From positions 3,749,254 through 3,813,253 of the forward strand of contig JAEVLN010000001.1 in the NCBI GenBank assembly GCA_018350325.1: a DNA stretch of 64,000 bases. Direction: 5' to 3'. Position 1 is the stretch's first letter. Each line of letters begins with the position of its first letter. Positions 38,148-48,100 of the stretch are shown piece after piece. Made by a program: the position numbers and the translations under genes. This DNA is from Globodera rostochiensis (Eukaryota; Nematoda; Chromadorea; Rhabditida; Heteroderidae). Under the pieces are notes generated by a model. The model was not told where the DNA came from, did no database searches, and was given only the letters and a program-made list of their open reading frames with translations.

Positions 38148-40352
38148 ATGTCTTTTTGTATTACTTTCTTAGTTTTTTTGAGTGCGAAAACATTCGCGGC
38201 ACCAAACGATGTGAAATCAAGTAATCTTTTTTTTAATCATTGATGACCCAATTAGCACTAATAAATGCATAATTATTAATAATTATAATTAAAAGAAACA
38301 ATAAACTTTGTTGAAATTTACAGAACAACTCCTCACCTTTTCACCGATTGTCACTGAACTCGCGCAGAAGATTGTTGAAGAATGTTTGGACGAATACAAA
38401 AAGATGGTCAAAACGTGCCCTTAAATAAAATTTATTTGAACAATGAATTATTATAATAAAAAATAAATAACAAATTAAGGAACATTTAGATGGCCAAACT
38501 GACAACTTCAAATGGGCGGCAGCCGTTTAACACCAATTGGGTCGCTTTGCATGGCATTCTGAGCAAAGCGTTGTCGCAAAACACAAACAAAAATTACCAA
38601 ATGATAGCGAACAGCTGCCAAATGTCAAATGCGCCGCCCGTGGTACGGTCGAATGGCACAATTCTGCTGTTGTTACGGCCAGAAGTACAGTGACTTGGGT
38701 GTTTATTTACCAAAAGCGAATGAGACTGATCAGAATCTGATTTTTGTGATTAGAAAGACTCTTTTGCCTAATTACATATGGTAGTGACCAAGTTGCCGTT
38801 TTGTTTTCTACTCAATCGAGATCCTCGTAAATTTGGGTGATCTGGAATGGTCGACTAAATCGAGATCCCTGTAAATTTGGGTGATCTGGAATGGTCGACT
38901 AAATCGAGATCCCCGTAAATTTGGGTGATCTGGAATGGTCGACTAAATCGAGATCCCCGTAAATTTGGGTGATCTGGAATGGTCGACTAAATCGAGATCC
39001 CCGTAAATTTGGGTGATATGAAATGGTCGAGAATTTGGGTGATCTGAAATGAAATGGTCGACTGAATCGAGATCCCGATTCGGTGATTGGAATTGTCGGG
39101 AAGAGCCCGGAAAACAAATGCAACATTTTTGGAGATCAAAATGAATCGGTAGTCGAAAATAGATCTCCGATAAAATAGAATTTCCAGGAACGGGAATTCA
39201 ATTTAACGGGACGGGAATTCCTTATTTTCCCCGTTCCCTTTGTCATTTAAAAATGGCGCCATTACATTAATTGAGTTTTTGATTTGGGCATCGGGAATCC
39301 CGAAACGGTCGATCGGTCGGAACCATTTTTGACGGTGGACGATGGTTTTTTAATTTGAATAAACACAGAATTGAATTTATTATTTTATTATAATAATAAT
39401 TTTAATAGTTTAAAATGTCCGCATTTTCTTAAGAGCCTTTTTTGTGATTACGGCAAAAGTTTGGCTTTTGTGAAGCGTTATTTTGAGGAGTTGAAGGAAA
39501 CAACAAAATTGGACCCCGAATTTGTTAAAGAGGCGAACGAAATGTTCAAAAAAATGAACGAAGCCAATAAACAATTTTTAAATATCGAAAATTTCGCGTC
39601 CGACGTTGAAAATGCACTCATTGAAATTAAATGTCAGTGCCAAAAATTGCCTTTAATAATATAAATTAAATTTCACATTTTATATTATTTTTATAAATAA
39701 AACAAATTTTTCAGTTCAACATGAATTTGAAGCGGTGGACAAAATTTGGGCACGGAAAATGCTCACAGCCCTCGCGGGCAATTGCAAAAATTACATTTTG
39801 GACGCGGGCGAAAGTCGCGCCAATCGAACGAATGCCTTCCAAACGGCGGTCAAAGCAATTCGAAACGTTCAGTTGCAGCCGCCCAATTCGAACAGAAACC
39901 AAACGGAAATTGACGAAACTTGCGCCATTCTTTACACCCAAGTTAGACAATAATAATAATTATAAATATGAAGAAATTGAATAAAAATTTTACTCAATTT
40001 TTGGCCCATAATAAATGCGTTTTAGAATCCCGGCAAGAATCTGTGCATGTTTGCCAAGAAGTTGGCCTATTTGACCAAATTCAACCAAATGTTTGGCATT
40101 CCGACGAATTCTTTTGGCTGTTGGCTTTGGCCGCTGAATAGCAACCGAAACAATGCGGCGGCGGCGGCGGAGGAGTGCCTGGACTGCTTGGACATAATGC
40201 GCCATGTTTATGAAGATGAATTGCGCAAAGTCACCAAATGGCTTTGGGGAAAAGTGAAGCGACAATTTTTGGAGAAATTCGCATTCGACCGCCAGGCGCG
40301 CGACGTTGAAAATGCCATCAAAATGATGTTTGAAAAGGGCAAAGCAAATTGA
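38148..40352 (+). CDS. Secreted protein of unrecognised family, tandem copy A
   Basis: Six exons in phase: ATG 38148 (MSFCITFLVFLSAKTFAAPN, signal peptide), 38324-38406 (QLLTFSPIVTELAQKIVEEC), about 38490-38640 (NWVALHGILSKALSQNTNKN, NSCQM), about 39431-39631 (FCDYGKSLAFVKRYFEEL, NFASDVENALIEIK), 39716-39940 (FEAVDKIWARKMLTALAGNC) and 40026-40352 (NPGKNLCMFAKKLAYL, FDRQARDVENAIKMMF). About 300 aa, mainly predicted helical, with cysteines shared with copy B (EEC, NSC, FC, NC, TCA, NLC, GC). No domain is recognised. The start context TATTAAAATG is shared with copy B. One intron carries a 44-bp array. A secreted role, possibly effector-like in a parasite, is inference only. Confidence 0.82.
38815..39070. 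repeat. 44-bp tandem array in an intron of copy A
   Basis: About 5.5 copies of AAATCGAGATCCCCGTAAAT followed by TTGGGTGATCTGGAATGGTCGACT; the last copies are truncated or rearranged. Not present at the matching place in copy B, which instead has a short GATCT run at 42796-42822. Confidence 0.93.
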
Positions 40353-40636
40353 TGCATTTTTAAATTTCTTTTTTGCATTTCGAAATATTTTGTTATAATT
40401 AGCGTAATTGGGATAGAAAAACATTTGTTATGAAAATTATTTTTTCTCGCATAATTACGCGGGTTGGACGGGACACCGGGCGGCGCTCTTGGGAAAAACC
40501 CGGGACCAACTTTTAGAGTTAAAATTTTCGGTCAGTTCCGTCCCGTCCTTTTATTTGCATAATTGATTGAAACCGAAAGCTTCGGTTCGGTTTTCGGTTT
40601 CGGTTAACCGAAAATTATTTGAAACCGACAGCCTTA

Positions 40637-40673
<37 letters not shown>

Positions 40674-40703
40674 GATTGATTGATTGATTGATTGATTGAA
40701 TGA
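40637..40703. repeat. ATTG microsatellite
   Basis: Runs of ATTG with two ATTGA interruptions, directly beside the left arm of the GGGCGAAA inverted repeat. Confidence 0.95.
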
Positions 40704-41301
40704 TTTCGCCCAGTAACGAAAAAAACGGACGTTTCGCCCGGTAGTGAAAAAACGACGTTTCGCCCATAAATTTCGCCCACGTTTAATAAAAGTTGTAAAG
40801 CATTTTAAATTGATGGATAAATTTGAAATTTAGCTAAAGTTGAATATTTGGCTAAATTCCACTCAAAAAGTCATTAAGTTATCAAAACAAACTCAAAAAA
40901 CAACAATGCTAACCTATTTTGGCCAACTTTTATTGGCTTATAACTTTCTTCATAGAGTCTCCCGGCGCAAACTTTTTGCGGATTCGTACTTAACTTGACG
41001 AGGGGAATCGATTGGTATTATGTTTATTCTGATCTGAACTATTCAATGGGCGAGCGGTGGGCGAAATGTCCAATGGGCGAAACGTCCGTTTTTTTGTTAC
41101 TGGGCGAAATGTCCAATGGGCGAAACGTCCGTTGTTTCACTACTGGACGAAACGTCCGTTTTTTTGTTACTGGGCGAAATGTCCAATGGGCGAAACGTCC
41201 GTTTTTTTGTTACTGGGCGAAATGTCCAATGGGCGAAACGTCCGTTTTTTTGTTACTGGGCGAAATGTCCGTTTTTTTGTTACTGGGCGAAATGTCCGAT
41301 A
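40704..41301. repeat. Inverted pair of GGGCGAAA-family repeats
   Basis: The left block (40704-40780) has TTTCGCCCAGTAACG and CGGACGTTTCGCCC. The right block (41046-41301) is a tandem array with GGGCGAAACGTCCG and GTTACTGGGCGAAA, the reverse complement. About 265 bp of unrelated sequence separates them. The right array has units of about 43 bp. Confidence 0.85.
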
Positions 41302-41877
41302 GGCATTACTACCGTTCAAAAGAGTTTATCCAAACGCAAACGAATTACTGTAGCAGAGGTACTGTAACACTGCGTCGTCCGTGTCTGTAACTGCTGATTT
41401 GTGAGGGGAGCGGCGGCGGCAGCAAGTGGTTGCAACAAATGTAAGCAAACTAAATCGATCTGGATTGCAACAATAATCAGCTAAAAGCATTAAATGTCTG
41501 TCGCCTGTTGCATTTCTTCTTTTTCTATAAACTAACATTTATTGTATTATAATTAAGAAGTAAATATAGCAATAATGAATAAAAACAAATTCTTTCAATT
41601 TTCTTTTCCGCAAAAAAAAAAATATCATTTATGGCTCATTAATGTAATTTAACCGGAACTTCCTCTTTTCATAAATAATTATTTTTTTATATTAATTATT
41701 ATTGCAAATAAATCGATACAAAATGTCGATAAAGTGGCTGAATTAAGTCAGCTCGGGCATTGCTTTTTTCTCCAATAATTCGTTTTTCATAAATATTTTA
41801 ATAATTTCGCATATTTTTCCCAATAAAATTTATTCATATTTATATAATATAAATTAATTTGGTTTTAGGCTATTAAA

Positions 41878-43930
41878 ATGTTTTATTGCATTATTTTCTT
41901 CGTTTTTATCAATGCCAAAACATTCGGTGCACAAAACGATGTGAAACTAAAAGATTCTTCCAGTTAAATTCTAAAACTCTTTTTTAATTTGTGATAATTT
42001 TCTTAAAAAGTCGCCCATAAAATAAACCGGGTTGGGCCCGAAATTGGGGGTTTTCGGGTCCGGTAGACGGAAACCGGCTGCTGTTTTTGGATAAACCCGG
42101 GCTACCCGGCTTTTTTGTCCCGGGTGGAAGAAAAAGCCGAATTATAAGTAAAACTCGGAGCCGGAAACTCCGGGCCCCGGCCCCCCGGCTTCTAATTAAT
42201 TAATTAATTTAATACAATTTACAGAACAACTCCCCCCCCCCGGCTTCTAATTTATTTATTAATTTAATTTAATTTACAGAACAATTCCCCCCCCCCGGCT
42301 TCTAATTTACTTATTAATTTAATTTAATTTACAGAACAACTCCCCCCCCCTGCTTCTAATTTATTTATTAATTTAATACAATTTACAGAACAACTCCTCA
42401 CCTTTTCGCCGATTGTCACTGAACTCGCGCAGAAGATTGTTGAAGAATGTTTGGACGAATACAAAAAGATGGTCAAAACGCGCCCTTACATAAATTCTAT
42501 TTCGAGCCCCAAGGTGTCATTTAAAAAATCATTAAAAAATATTGCAAATATTTAGGTGAATAATCCGGCAATTGGAAATGGGCAGGAAATGTTCAAATAT
42601 TTGTGGGTCGCATTCCACGCCATTCTCAGAAAAGTTTTGATGCGAAATAACGTCAAAAATTACAAATTAATTGCAAACAGCTGCCAAATGTCAGACGTCA
42701 CAAACGCGGTACGGTCGGTGATCGACTGCATAATTCTGTCATTACATATTTATTTATAAAGAATTAAACGAATCGAATTTTGTATATTGTCTGGATTTGA
42801 TCTGATCTGATCTGATCTGAGAAGCTGATCTGAAATGATCAATTATTGTATGAGTGATCTGGATCTCATTTTGCACAAAAAAAGCAAACACTTTTATTTG
42901 CCTTCAGATCACTTTTTGCGATTTTGTCAAAAGTTTGGCATTTGTAAAGCGTCACTTTGAGACATTAAAAGCCAAATCAAATTTGGCACGCAATTTTATT
43001 GGGGCGGAAGAAATGTTCGAAAATATGAAAGCGGCCTATAAAATTGGATGGCAATTTGCTAAAAGGGATAAAACTTTCTCAAATATTTTTTCAAACGTCG
43101 AAAAGATCGCTTCCGATGTTGAAAATGGACTCAGACAAATGAAATGTTTGTAAATTATTTTAATTAAAAGTTCAAATTAATTTCTTTTTTGAAGTTGGCC
43201 GCCACCAATTTGAAGCGGTGGACAAAATTTGGGCACGGAAAATGCTCATAGCCCTCGCGGACAATTGCAAAAGTTATATTTTCGACGTTAGCGAAAGTCA
43301 CGCCAATCGAAACGCCTTCCAAATGTCCGTCACAACACTTCGAAACGTTCAGTTGCAGCCGCCCAATTCGAGCAGAAACCAAACGGAAATTGACGAAACT
43401 TGCGCCATTCTTTATGAACAAGTTAGACAAAATTTACATTTATTTAATACAAATTGACACTCCGGGAGCCTTTTTTGTTACGTCCGGTCACTGCCAATTG
43501 AACAAAATGTCCCTTCGCTTGGGGGGTTTTCCGTGCAAAATGCGTGCAACTCCTGCTTTTAACATTTTGGCTCCAATTTTCATTAGCTTCGACTCTAATA
43601 ACCCAACTTTATTTATTTGTTCAGTATCCCGGTAAGAATTTGTGCATGTTCGCCAAGAAGTTGGCTTATTTGTCCGCGTTTAACCGAAACGTTTCCATTC
43701 CGGCGAGTGCCGTTGGCTGTTGGCCGTTAAATCGCAACCGAAACAAAGCGGTCAAAGTGTGCGCACAAATAATGAAGGCGCGTTATGAGGGCGAATTGCT
43801 TAGAATGACCAAATATTATTCGAATGCCGAAACGAAAAAACAATTTTTGGGCGAATTTGCCTTCGACCGCCAGGCGCGCGACGTCGAAAGTGCCATCGAG
43901 CGGATGTTTGGCGTGCGCAAGTCGAAATGA
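41878..43930 (+). CDS. Secreted protein of unrecognised family, tandem copy B
   Basis: Paralogue of copy A with the same six-exon plan. ATG 41878 (MFYCIIFFVFINAKTFGAQN, signal peptide), 42389-42471 (QLLTFSPIVTELAQKIVEEC), about 42556-42711 (WVAFHAILRKVLMRNNVKNY, NSCQM), about 42908-43146 (FCDFVKSLAFVKRHFETLK), about 43196-43420 (FEAVDKIWARKMLIALADNC) and about 43625-43930 (YPGKNLCMFAKKLAYLSAFN, FDRQARDVESAIERMF). The fourth exon is longer than in A (insert around KRDKTFSNIFSNVEKIASD). The donor of exon 1 is displaced 3' to a GTTAAA site at about 41964 but keeps phase 1. Intron 1 contains a GC-rich insert and repeated acceptor copies. No known domain; function unknown. Confidence 0.82.
42187..42396. 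repeat. Tandem duplication of intron end plus exon 2 start in copy B
   Basis: Four copies of a unit of about 60 bp ending AATTTACAGAACAACTCC (one with AATTCC); the first three run into poly-C and GGCTTCTAATT, and only the last continues into real exon 2 (CTCACCTTTTCG). Each copy carries a potential TTTACAG acceptor. Confidence 0.93.
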
Positions 43931-45119
43931 CTCATTCAATTTGTTTCATACTCTTACAAATTAGAGGGATAAGCTTTTCTTTCGGTTATTTAGTCTTTTA
44001 TTCTGTGAAGTGAGGGATTTAATTATGCTTTTAAAGTGCCAATAAACAAAATTTGTCTGATTTCAGAAGCTGTGCATTATTCACAAAACAAACGCACCTC
44101 CTACCCTGAACCCCGACGTTATGTCATTCACCGACTCCGACATTTAAACCCCCGACCCCGTGCCCCCGACTTTTCTACCCCGAACATCGGGGTGCCAAGT
44201 GCCAACCCCAAACATCGGGGTGCCAAGTGCCAACCCCGAACGTCGGGGTGCCAAGTGCCAACCCCGAACATCGGGGTGCCAAGTGCCAACCCCGAACGTC
44301 GGGGTGCCAAGTGCCAACCCCGAACATCGGGGTGCCAAGTGCCAACCCCGAACGTCGGGTGCCAAGTGCCAACCCCGAATGTCGGGGTGCCAAGTGCCAA
44401 CCCCGAACGTCGGGGTGCCAAGTGCCAACCCCGAACGTCGGGGTGCCAAGTGCCAACCCCGAACGTCGGGGTGACAAGTGCCAACCCCGAATGTCGGGGT
44501 GCCAAGTGCCAACCCCGAACGTCGGGGTGCCAAGTGCCAACCCCGAACATCGGAGTGCCAAGTGCCAACCCCGAACATCGGAGTGCCAACCCTCGCTTTA
44601 AACCATTTCATTCTTTTTGCATTAATGCATTATTTGTTCCCAACCCCCCCCCCCCACATCCATTCATTCTTTCACTTCTTCGATTACAATTAAGCAATCA
44701 AATATTATTTATTTTATTTTAATATTTTGTAAGTTAAATTAAATATTTACTTTTTAAATTGGTGTTCTGATTCGCTTTTTTGGGACTGAAAAATCCCCTT
44801 AATGCTTTCGAGTAGGCCAATCAATAGGCACTAAAAATTTCGTTTTTAAGGTAAAATCAATTAAATATAATTAATTTTGCAATTAGCAGTTGCAAGTGAA
44901 TATTAAAATACAATTTTATCAAAAAGTGACTTTTTGCCCCAGAAAAAGTCGACATTTTCTAGGGAAAATCAATTTTTTTAGGAGAAAATTTTTTGGAAGT
45001 TGAAAAAAACAATTTTAGCAACCCTAATTTTATTATCCGATTTTTGAGTCAACTTTTGTTTGAAACAAATTTGAAATAAAAATTTGCAAAAAAATGAAAA
45101 AATTTCTTCAAAAAATGTT
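43931..45119. other. Intergenic region with 28-bp array
   Basis: Besides the 28-bp array at 44175-44592 and poly-C at 44646-44656, the sequence is AT-rich with no supported gene. The 5' exon and promoter of the NCS1 permease probably lie in 44700-45100 but could not be identified. Confidence 0.5.
44175..44592. repeat. 28-bp tandem array with CCCCGA-TCGGGG palindromic core
   Basis: About 15 copies of GTGCCAACCCCGAACATCGG followed by GGTGCCAA, with C/T and A/G variants at the palindrome centre. The unit is not a multiple of 3, yet all frames are open on both strands, producing false open frames of 100-230 codons. Confidence 0.97.
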
Positions 45120-45122
45120 TCG

Positions 45123-48100
45123 GGCCGCGACTTTGACTCGAAATTGTACAACAACGACTTGAAGCCGGTGGAGGAACAGACGTGGAATGCTTACAATATC
45201 GCGGCACTTTGGATGTCAAGTAATTAAATGGCATTATTTAAATGAATTTAATTCTATTTAATTAAGTAAAAATGAATTTAATTCTATTTAATTAAGTAAA
45301 AATGAATTTAATTCTATTTAATTAAGTAAAAATGAATTTAATTCTATTTAATTAAGTAAAAATGAATTTAATTCTATTTAATTAAGTAAAAATGAATTTA
45401 ATTCTATTTAATTAAGTAAAAATGAATTTAATTCTATTTAATTAAGTAAAAATGAATTTAATTCTATTTAATTAAGTAAAAATGAATTTAATTCTATTTA
45501 ATTAAGTAAAAATGAATTTAATTCTATTTAATTAAGTAAAAATGAATTTAATTCTATTTAATTAAGTAAAAATGAATTTAATTCTATTTAATTAAGTAAA
45601 AATGAATTTAATTCTATTTAATTAAGTCATCCACAGTGTTGCCGGCTACTTGACAGCCGGCACTTTGTTTTCGTTGAGGTTGACCAGCTGGCAGGCAATT
45701 AAAATAATTAAAATAATAATTTAATTAAAAGTGAATGTGCCGCCCCCGCCCTTTTAGGTATTTGTTGCGTTAATTTTGTCTGTTCTGGTGGTTCTTGTTT
45801 TGTGCAACTTCGGTTCAAAGCCAAGCCAAGTGGGGAATATAAACAATTTAAAAATGTTTTTTTTTGTGTAATTTAAATTTAAATTATTGTGTCTGATTCT
45901 ATTTACCCGGACATTTGAAACATTTTTAAGTTTACATTTTATTCAAAAAAAACATTTGGTCATTTTAAAGGTGCACAAAATACCGAATCCGGTGCTCTGT
46001 CGCGTCGTTTTCGGAGTGTACGGCGCCAATATTCCTTCCATTATTCGCATGATAATTTGTGTGGCCTATTTTGGCGTCCAAACATTTCTTGGCTCAAAAG
46101 CTTTTGCGTTGGTTATACTCAAAATTTGGCCAAAATTGGCCGCATTAAACGATGTTCAGGCAAGAAAATGCTATCATTTTTTAAACTCTTACAAAGCTTT
46201 TTTTTAAATTTGAAAATCATTCGGACATTTCGTCAGTGACAATTCATTTGAAGCAAAAGCTTACCAAGACAAAAAACAAACTGTCCACCGACGAATTGTC
46301 CACTTTCGATGGTTTGTCCGGGTCCATCCCTCCCCCAAATTTACAGTCCCATGGCTTTGCGGGTCTGTCTTTGCTCGGTTGGTTCGCATTCGTTTTGCTG
46401 TGGTCCGTCCAAATCGCTCTGTTCCGTGCCGGCCTTTCCACGGCCCGATTGGTCGTCGACTTTGCCGGGCCCGCCGTTTACGTCGTTATGGTGGCATTGG
46501 CCGTCCATTTGGTGGCCACGGCGGGATGGGCCAATTTGAATCTGAATTTGAGCCTGGGAGGTCCTTTTTTTTGGGATTTACCTTTTATCTGTTAAATCGG
46601 TGTATTTTTGAATATAATTTAGAGGAGCCGTTGCGCCTTTCTGAGTCCATTTTGACGATGTTTTCGGCGATGGCGTTAATCATTTCTGCGATGGGCAGCG
46701 CAATTTTCAGTTTCAGCAATTTTTCTCGCTTTGCCAAGTCGTGGAATGCGGTGAAAGTTGGCAATTTTTTAGGTTGAATTTGTTGAACATTATGAAGAGA
46801 AATAGAGAAAGAATGCTCAAAAGCGTTTATTTGTCCGTTGAATCCAAATTTATTATAAAAAGAATTAATTTAAATGTAAGGTCTGCCGGTCAATTATTTG
46901 CTTTTTGCCACGCTGACCGTTGTGACCATCTCAGCGACAAAGCCCGTCTTCGGCCAACTGATCACCGACCCAATTGAAATGATTGCGCACATCGATTCGC
47001 CGGGCGCAGTGATCGTTGGCGGACTCACTTTGACGGTCCCCCCCCCCCCAATTAATCCCCCCCCCCTCCAATTAATCCCCCCCCCCCAATTAATCCCCTC
47101 CCCAATTAATCTCCCCCCCCCCTCCAATTAATCCCCCCCCCAATTAATCTCCCCCCCTCCAATTAATCCCTCCCCCAATTAACTCCCCCCCCCTCCAATT
47201 AATCCCCCCCCCTCCAATTAATCCCCCCCCAATTAATCTCCCCCCTCCAATTAATCCCCCCCCAATTAATCTCCCCCCCTCCAATTAATCCCCCCCCCCT
47301 CAATTAATCCCCCCCCCAATTAATCTCCCCCTCCCCTCCAATTAATCCCCCTCCTCCAATAATCCCCCCCCCCAATTAATCTCCCCCCCTCCAATTAATC
47401 CCCCCCCCTCCAATTAATCCCCCCCCCAATTAATCTCCCCCCCCCCTCCAATTAATCCCCCCCTCCAATTAATCCCTCCCCAATTAATCTCCCCCCCCCT
47501 CCAATTAATCCCCCCCCTCCAATTAATCCCCCCCCCATTAATCTCCCCCCCTCCAATTAATCCCCCCCCCAATTAATCTCCCCCCCTCCAATTAACCCCC
47601 CCCCCCTCCAATTAATCCCCCCCCCAATTAATCTCCCCCTCCCCTCCAATTAATCCCCTCCTCCAATTAATCCCCCCCCCCCAATTAATCTCCCCCCCTC
47701 CAATTAATCCCCCCCCCTCCAATTAATCCCCCCCTCCAATTAATCTCCCCCCCCCTCCAATTAATCCCCCCCCTCCAATTAATCCCTCCCCCAATTAATC
47801 TCCCCCCCCTCCAATTAATCCCCCCCCCTCCATTAATCCCTCCCCCAATTAATCTCCCCCCCCCTCCAATTAATCCCCCCCCCTCCAATTATCCCCCCCC
47901 CCCCAATTAATCTCCCCCCCTCCAATTAATCCCCCCCCAATTAATCTCCCCCCTCCAATTAATCCCCCCCCCCTCCAATTAATCCCCCCCCCAATTAATC
48001 TCCCCCTCCCTCCAATTAATCCCCCTCCTCCAATTAATCCCCCCCCTCCAATTAATCCCCCCCCAATAATCTCCCCCCCCCCCTCCAATTAATCCCCCCC

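Larger units (their letters stand above)
40353..41877. other. Spacer between secreted genes A and B, with repeats
   Basis: Contains a degenerate GC-rich patch with CGGTTTCGGTT words (40450-40625), an ATTG microsatellite (40637-40703) and the inverted repeat pair described separately. No gene is supported. Confidence 0.6.

Noticed and set aside
44036..44722. Overlapping open frames of 100-228 codons on both strands
   Set aside because: They are a by-product of the 28-bp array, which has no stop in any frame. Composition is purely the repeat and there are no flanking exons.
45224..45650. Non-canonical splice between WMS and VAGYLTAG in the NCS1 gene
   Set aside because: At first only a non-AG acceptor seemed to fit, but the AAG at the end of the repeat array gives a canonical in-frame join with extra residues IIHS that align with the family.
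46894..48088. Gly-rich frames on the minus strand in the poly-C array
   Set aside because: GGG and GGGG runs from poly-C give Gly codons; this is intron sequence of the NCS1 gene.
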